64,000 nt of DNA, from contig JASHNR010000001.1 of assembly GCA_030041535.1 (NCBI GenBank), positions 38,109 through 102,108 of the forward strand, in the 5' to 3' direction. Under the pieces are notes generated by a model that saw nothing but the letters and a program-made list of their open reading frames with translations, was not told the DNA's origin and did no database searches. Position numbers and translations under genes: made by a program. Below, one piece after another: positions 58,631-64,000 of this stretch (position 1 is its first letter; every line of letters begins with the position of its first letter). Source of the stretch: Nitrosopumilaceae archaeon (lineage in GTDB: Archaea > Thermoproteota > Nitrososphaeria > Nitrososphaerales > Nitrosopumilaceae).

Positions 58631-58921
58631 GTGGTGGGGAATTTTCATGAGCAACATGGAGTTGCCTTAATGTCATGTATAGAAGTTGTCCTAATGAGAA
58701 GAAATGGCGCTAATTACCATTTGATTCAAGCCAGACTAAATGCTATCTGTAACCGAAATCTTATGGATTGTTACGAATATCCAAAATACTTGCGAGATGT
58801 ACTCAAAGAAGTATACAAAGAGAACTATGCTTCGATAATAGAGGAGATCAAATCGTATCTAGGTGACGATCTAAGCCATGAAAAAGACATTGTCGATTTT
58901 TTTAAAATTATGGAAAGTTAA
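58631..58921 (+). CDS. Small hypothetical protein
   Basis: 96-aa ORF. Confidence 0.45.
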   Translation: MVGNFHEQHGVALMSCIEVVLMRRNGANYHLIQARLNAICNRNLMDCYEYPKYLRDVLKEVYKENYASIIEEIKSYLGDDLSHEKDIVDFFKIMES

Positions 58922-59290
58922 GATTATCAACCAATTTTATGCCTGTAGAAGATCAATCATAGATTATGCAGAGTCCATTTCGGGCACTAATTGACAGTTG
59001 ATCTTATTCTTGTCTAAAATCGGTTGATAATTTTATTTTGTATTCATCACATTATATCTTCTGAGGTCATATAGAATACTGATCAATATTACTATACCAA
59101 AAACAGCAAAGAGTAATGGTATATCTATTATTAATCGGTCTGGTGTTAGGGCATTCTTCTGCATAACATAATAGGAAATTATTGAAAAGGCAGTAGTAAT
59201 AATACAAACTCTTACAATCAGATCTGTTCTTATATTGAGCATAAAAAGACAAAACGATGTAAGATTAATGAATATGTCGCATGATTGTTT

Positions 59291-59562
59291 TTTACTAGCA
59301 TTTTGAATTAAGGTAACCCATTTGTTCTCTCCTTCAACTTTGATCCCTGCTACTTCCGAAGGAGTTTTTCCATCCAAACTCATGCGTGGTCTAATATAGT
59401 TATGAAATATCTGGTAGCCTGTTAGAATTGGAGTGTCATTTATCTTCAATCAACTTATTACCTTCTCACGATCTCTAATCTCGCCATTTAATCTCTCCAT
59501 CATGTTGTTATTTCTATCCCCTTTCAAGGTGATATGGCGTTCATGGGCTACTCGAGAGTTTC
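59291..59562 (-). pseudogene. DDE transposase/integrase C-terminal remnant with internal stop
   Basis: HERHITLKGDRNNNMMERLNGEIRDREKVIS* LKINDTPILTGYQIFHNYIRPRMSLDGKTPSEVAGIKVEGENKWVTLIQNASK on minus strand. Confidence 0.8.
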
Positions 59563-59842
59563 TCTTGTGAATAATTCCTTTAAAGATGCTGACCTAATCA
59601 AGATGGTCATAGCAGAATACGATAAGGCGCCACACATGACGAAGATGAATCAAGAGTTATACGAACAACTGGCGGGTCTATCTATTACATTATCAAATAC
59701 TGTGAAAAGAATGGATTCCATTACTAAAGAAGGACGAACTATTATCCATGATTCAAAAGACTAGTTCTTTGCTTGATCAATTAGCTCCATCCCGCAACCG
59801 ATTTTATACGGATGGAGAATCCGCCTCAGGTTATACAGTACC

Positions 59843-59850
59843 CCATTTCG
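59843..59850 (+). repeat. 8-bp target site duplication CCATTTCG (left)
   Basis: Identical to 60671-60678. Confidence 0.88.
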
Positions 59851-60670
59851 TACACTGGATAGTTAGAGGGTCAAATCATTGACTTGTTTTGGTTGTAAAG
59901 AAACGGGTCATTTTTCGGTATCAAAAAGTTGGTGTAAAGTTACGGTTGAATTATTTATCTTGAATCTTCAGACCAGATTCTTGCCCACATTTCATACAAT
60001 ATGAATAAAACACTATATTCGGGCCTTTATCGATAAGTCCTAAAGTTTCACTATAGTATTCTTCTTTTGGTGTTATTTCTTTATTACATCTTTTACAGGT
60101 ATGATTTTTTCTGGCTTTCTTAAGGATAAGGATATTGCTGGCTAAAACTACTCTCCTAAATTTTTTATTTTGATATTGGTTACATTTGACATGATTATTT
60201 CTGACAAGTAATCCAAACTCCTATAAATCAAAAGCATAGAAGATTATGAATGCGAATAACGACACAGCATCCATACGGTCGTTACGTGGGTGGGGCTCTG
60301 TTTATGCTTGGATGGGTGCTTTTCGTCTTAGGGCTGAGCACTTTTCTATGCGGTTCGTCTTTGTGGGGGTCCAATTGTTTTAAGCTTGGGCTTTCAGTCG
60401 CCAGCGGCCTAGCACTTTTCGGCATAATGTTAGTTGGAGGAGGCATGTTTCTTGTGGGTCGAAGTTCAAATCGCACAGCAGATCGGAACCCCATTAGAGA
60501 GAATACCGCGTCATCTTGACAAACTAAATTACAATCTTAAAACTCATAATTTTGAAACCACCATTACCTGATCAACCGTAACTTTACACCAACTTTTTGA
60601 TACCGAAAAATGACCCGTTTCTTTACAACCAAAACAAGTCAATGATTTGACCCTCTAACTATCCAGTGTA
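59851..60670. mobile_element. 820-bp non-autonomous (MITE-like) element with perfect 99-bp terminal inverted repeats
   Basis: TIRs 59851-59949 and 60572-60670 (TACACTGGATAG...ACGGTTGA) perfectly complementary; CCATTTCG duplicated at both borders; no transposase inside. Confidence 0.93.
60250..60519 (+). CDS. Small two-TM protein carried inside the mobile element
   Basis: GGALFMLGWVLFVLGLSTFL... and VASGLALFGIMLVGGGMFLVG. Confidence 0.6.
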   Translation: MRITTQHPYGRYVGGALFMLGWVLFVLGLSTFLCGSSLWGSNCFKLGLSVASGLALFGIMLVGGGMFLVGRSSNRTADRNPIRENTASS

Positions 60671-60678
60671 CCATTTCG
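60671..60678 (+). repeat. 8-bp target site duplication CCATTTCG (right)
   Basis: Identical to 59843-59850. Confidence 0.88.
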
Positions 60679-60721
60679 CATAGTTTATCTTCCAGTTCTA
60701 GTAAGCAAAAAACCGATTTCC

Positions 60722-61231
60722 TTGAGGACGCCTATTTGTAGCTTTGATGCAATGAATGGTATTCTTTGTCCACAATGCGAATCTAAGTTGGATTCTGGAC
60801 AGCTGACAAAGTCCGATGTAGACGCTTCGATAAAACTAGTTCAGCTGTCTCAAAAAATTCCACAAATTGAAAAATTTACACTCAATTCCTGCCGAGAATC
60901 TGATGGAAATTATGTACTGTATCTTAGTAGTGTTGATATTATGACTATCAGGCAAAGTAGGGAACTTTATGGGATACTTCAAGGAGAATTTGTTGGCAAG
61001 ATCTGGCTAGTTGAACAGGGCTGTGACGATAAAAAGTTCATTGAAGACATGTTCTTTCCAATCAAGATCTTGGCAATCAACCAATTGTGGGCTCCGGGAG
61101 GTGTTAGGAAGACCAAAGTCATCGTTTCGGGAAGAAAAACATCCAGATTCCCAATTGATGTAGACAAAATCATAGTAATATCGCAGCACCTTAGAAAAAT
61201 AGAGCTAGTTGTTGAATTTGAAAGAAAGTGA
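60722..61231 (+). CDS. KH-domain/NusA-like RNA-binding protein
   Basis: CPQCESKLDSGQL zinc-binding start, KH-like VGKIWLVEQGCDDKKFIEDMFFPIKILAINQLWAPGGVRKTKVIV. Confidence 0.65.
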   Translation: MRTPICSFDAMNGILCPQCESKLDSGQLTKSDVDASIKLVQLSQKIPQIEKFTLNSCRESDGNYVLYLSSVDIMTIRQSRELYGILQGEFVGKIWLVEQGCDDKKFIEDMFFPIKILAINQLWAPGGVRKTKVIVSGRKTSRFPIDVDKIIVISQHLRKIELVVEFERK

Positions 61232-61240
61232 GAAACTCAA

Positions 61241-62530
61241 TTGGATTTGAAAAGAACACATTACATGGGTAACCTAAACGCATCTCTAAAAGGTCAGAAG
61301 GTGACAGTTGGCGGATGGGTAGAAGATCTTCGTGAATTGGGCAAACTCACTTTTCTCACATTAAGGGACGTTACAGGAGTTGCCCAAGTGGTAGTGGTTG
61401 GAGAAGAAGGTATCAAACAGGTAAAAGACCTCAATAGGCAAAGCGTAGTTAGAATTACTGGAACAGTGCAAGAGACTAAATCCCGTGATTTCCCGTTTGA
61501 GATAAAATCAGAAAAAATAGAAATCTTGTCGCGTGCCGTGCATCCATTACCAATTGATCCAATAGGGAGACTGGAAAGTAATATAGATAACAGACTAAAT
61601 GCACGAGCACTTGACTTACGAAATCAGAAAACTGCATCTATTTTCAAAATACGTCATCACGCATTACAGTCTATACGAAAAACTCTTGTCGAACTTGGTT
61701 TCATTGAGGTAAACACGCCCAAAATAATTGGCAGTGCCAGTGAAGGGGGCGCAAATCTATTTTCTTTAAAATATTTTGATAAACAGGCATATCTTGCGCA
61801 GAGTCCGCAACTTTACAAGGAGCAATTAACAATTGGCCTTGAGAGAGTTTTTGAGATAGCGTCATTTTACAGGGCAGAAAAATCACATACTGTCAGACAT
61901 CTTACTGAATTTACAAGTGTGGATATGGAAGCTGATTTCATGGATTATTTTGATGTCATGGAAGTTCTAGAAACAGTTGTAACAAATGTTTTTGACCATG
62001 TTCAAAAAAACTGTATTGAAGAACAAAAGACTCTGGGAATAGATGTAAAAAGGCCAACAACACCCTTTGAGAGGATCACATACAAGCAAGCCATAGAGGA
62101 GCTTGGTCGCGAAGACATCCGTCTTGAACTCGGCGATGATCTGCTAGATTCTCATTTAAGAAAACTTGGAGAGTTACATCAAGGATTCTACTTTTTGGTA
62201 GACTGGCCTATGAAATTAAAACCATTCTACATACATGAAAAGGAAGATGACACATCATTATCCAAATCATTTGATTTACAATATGGGTACCTTGAATTGT
62301 CATCTGGCGGTAGACGTCTGCATGATCCAAATAAGATTAAGGAAAGACTGATTGAGCAAGGGTTAAACCCATCTCAATTCGAGGATCACCTCAAAGCGTT
62401 TGATTGGGGAATGCCGCCTCATTCTGGATGGGGATTGGGTCTTGATAGGTTAATGTCTGTCTTGACTAAAATTGATAATGTACGGGAAGTCGTTCTATAT
62501 CCAAGAGATCCAGAAAGGCTATTTCCATAA
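61241..62530 (+). CDS. aspS: Aspartyl-tRNA synthetase (archaeal type)
   Basis: VGGWVEDLRELGKLTFLTLRD; YLAQSPQLYKE; GWGLGLDRLMSVL. Confidence 0.95.
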   Translation: MDLKRTHYMGNLNASLKGQKVTVGGWVEDLRELGKLTFLTLRDVTGVAQVVVVGEEGIKQVKDLNRQSVVRITGTVQETKSRDFPFEIKSEKIEILSRAVHPLPIDPIGRLESNIDNRLNARALDLRNQKTASIFKIRHHALQSIRKTLVELGFIEVNTPKIIGSASEGGANLFSLKYFDKQAYLAQSPQLYKEQLTIGLERVFEIASFYRAEKSHTVRHLTEFTSVDMEADFMDYFDVMEVLETVVTNVFDHVQKNCIEEQKTLGIDVKRPTTPFERITYKQAIEELGREDIRLELGDDLLDSHLRKLGELHQGFYFLVDWPMKLKPFYIHEKEDDTSLSKSFDLQYGYLELSSGGRRLHDPNKIKERLIEQGLNPSQFEDHLKAFDWGMPPHSGWGLGLDRLMSVLTKIDNVREVVLYPRDPERLFP

Positions 62531-62562
62531 AAAGATAAATCTAGATCTCACGGCAATTATTT

Positions 62563-62904
62563 ATGCAACAGTGCGACTTTTGCGGCTCAGGTTTTGGTGA
62601 TCATACATGTTATTTTTGTGATAAGCATTGCTGTAATTCTTGCATGACTGATGACAAGACGCGTTGCAAGAAATGCTATATCACAAAGCGAAAACTTGGA
62701 TGGAGAGTTTTTAAGCGAAACAAGGTCATCTTAGGGTTCATAGCCTTTGTGTGGGCCTATACAGTATTTCCAGTGCCTCTAATCAAGGGAATTGATCCAA
62801 CTTTCTATTGGGTATGTTTTGGTGTGGCAATAACTATCATGATACCGATTGGTTTTGCAATGTTCTTTTGGTCAAGAGAGCCGCCAGTGTCGGATCTCAA
62901 ATAA
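62563..62904 (+). CDS. Zinc finger membrane protein (AN1/B-box-like)
   Basis: CDFCGSGFGDHTCYFCDKHCCNSCM plus TM segments. Confidence 0.6.
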   Translation: MQQCDFCGSGFGDHTCYFCDKHCCNSCMTDDKTRCKKCYITKRKLGWRVFKRNKVILGFIAFVWAYTVFPVPLIKGIDPTFYWVCFGVAITIMIPIGFAMFFWSREPPVSDLK

Positions 62905-63913
62905 GTTTTGAGATTACCTGTTGGGTGAACTCTTGGGTGGTTTTATCTCCGCCAATGTCTTTTGTCTTGATGCCTTTGCTTACAACGCAATATACCGCCT
63001 CTTCTATCTTCTTTGCTACTTCAAAAGATGTCGAGTCATTGTTTTTCATACCTAACCACTCAAACATCATTTTTGCAGATAAGATAAAAGAAGATGGATT
63101 GGCAACCTGCTTTCCAGCAATATCAAAGGCTGCTCCGTGAACAGGTTCAAACAAGGCAAAATTATCCCCTATGTTAGCTGCAGGAGCCATCCCAAGTCCG
63201 CCTACTACTTGGGCTGCCTCGTCAGACAAGATGTCTCCAAACAAGTTAGTTGTCACTATGACATCAAAAGATTCCGGTTGTCTTATGAGGTTCATGGCAC
63301 ATGCGTCTACATACATTTGTTCAAACGTGATATCTGGAAAATCGTTTGCTACCTGAGTACATGATCTTGCAAAAAGGCCATCTGTCTTTCTCATTACATT
63401 TGACTTGTGAACGCAGGTTACTTTTCTCTGTCTGTTTCTTTGGCCTGCAATAATGCAAGCATATTTTGCAATGCGTTTTGATGCATATTCAGATATGGTT
63501 CTTAACGCAACTGCAGAATTGCCAACCTCAAACTCCATTCCTGTGTAGAGGTCTTCTGTGTTCTCTCTTACTATGACTAGGTCAATGTTTTCCTTAAGGG
63601 ATGGCATGTTGGGATATGATTTTGCCGGCCTTATGTTGGCATAAAGATCCAATGCCCTTCGTAGAAACACAATCACATCGGCAGCACTTTCTCCGACTGG
63701 GGCTTTTAGGCATGCATCAGATTTTTTTATTGTATCAAAAGTTGAATCAGGAAGCGCCTTGCCTGTTTTTTTTAATGCACCATCACCAGCTTCAACTGTA
63801 TTGATTTCTAACTTTAATCCAATCTTGTCATTTATAGCGTGTAACATATCTGTAACAGATTCTGATAGTTCCGGGCCTATGCCATCTCCAGTTATGAGGG
63901 ATATTTTATACAT
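62897..63913 (-). CDS. Isopropylmalate/isocitrate dehydrogenase family
   Basis: ISLITGDGIGPEL; VIVRENTEDLYTGMEF; TTNLFGDILSDEAAQVVGGLGMAP. Confidence 0.92.
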   Translation of the reverse strand: MYKISLITGDGIGPELSESVTDMLHAINDKIGLKLEINTVEAGDGALKKTGKALPDSTFDTIKKSDACLKAPVGESAADVIVFLRRALDLYANIRPAKSYPNMPSLKENIDLVIVRENTEDLYTGMEFEVGNSAVALRTISEYASKRIAKYACIIAGQRNRQRKVTCVHKSNVMRKTDGLFARSCTQVANDFPDITFEQMYVDACAMNLIRQPESFDVIVTTNLFGDILSDEAAQVVGGLGMAPAANIGDNFALFEPVHGAAFDIAGKQVANPSSFILSAKMMFEWLGMKNNDSTSFEVAKKIEEAVYCVVSKGIKTKDIGGDKTTQEFTQQVISKLI

Positions 63914-64000
63914 CTAGTGTCCCAAGTTTTTTTGTTTGAGAATTTTTTTGAGCATTATTCTGTTTATACCATCAATCATGGCTTGAACACTGGTAATTAC
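63914..64000 (-). CDS. C-terminal fragment, possibly isopropylmalate/homocitrate synthase family (truncated by window edge)
   Basis: VITSVQAMIDGINRIMLKKILKQKNLGH* adjacent to IPMDH-like gene. Confidence 0.4.
   Translation of the reverse strand, partial: VITSVQAMIDGINRIMLKKILKQKNLGH

Noticed and set aside
59534-59764. 76-aa ORF as a confident gene
   Set aside because: Its 5' part is antisense to the transposase remnant; only the C-terminal coiled stretch looks protein-like, insufficient to support a call.
1-64000. tRNA, rRNA or CRISPR arrays
   Set aside because: Scanning by eye found no tRNA-like cloverleaf, rRNA signature or regularly spaced direct repeats; a tRNAscan-SE and CRISPR finder run would be decisive.

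Overview
This 64 kb window looks like a Nitrososphaerota (Thaumarchaeota) chromosome, possibly Nitrosotalea-like (lineage inferred from gene content only). Most of it is ordinary housekeeping: H+-PPase, ctaB, CDC48 ATPase, EF-1beta, Pth2, enolase, NreA, Dpo4, Alba, CysRS, AspRS, DHS, MIPS, SMC, Opp ATPases, Pit transporter, IPMDH-like. The standout is a ~21 kb accessory block (about 16.2-37.3 kb). It holds seven copies of one structured 5' leader, each about 28-33 nt downstream of a TATA-like box and ending just before a start codon. By hand alignment the leader matches the fluoride riboswitch (crcB motif) position by position: GGCUAUGACAUUAGCC...AAACYGC-stem-GCUAAUAAUGUCUACC, with a 6-bp pseudoknot and covariation in all stems. 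Each leader also carries an archaeal-looking expression platform, GUCUACC...GGUAGAC, 2-4 nt upstream of AUG in six copies. The copies head: a complete energy-converting-hydrogenase-related (Ehr/complex I-like) operon whose large subunit has lost all four NiFe ligand cysteines; a ferredoxin/Zn-ribbon/DUF190 operon; two TFB transcription factors; two stand-alone AsnC ligand-sensor domains; a TIR-like protein; and proteins of unknown function. CrcB plus DUF190 and the fluoride-sensitive enzyme enolase lie in the same block. I propose a clustered fluoride-response regulon. Four copies control a short ORF overlapping the next gene. A second strong find is an 820-bp non-autonomous transposable element with perfect 99-bp terminal inverted repeats and an 8-bp target-site duplication. 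No tRNA, rRNA or CRISPR array was recognised.
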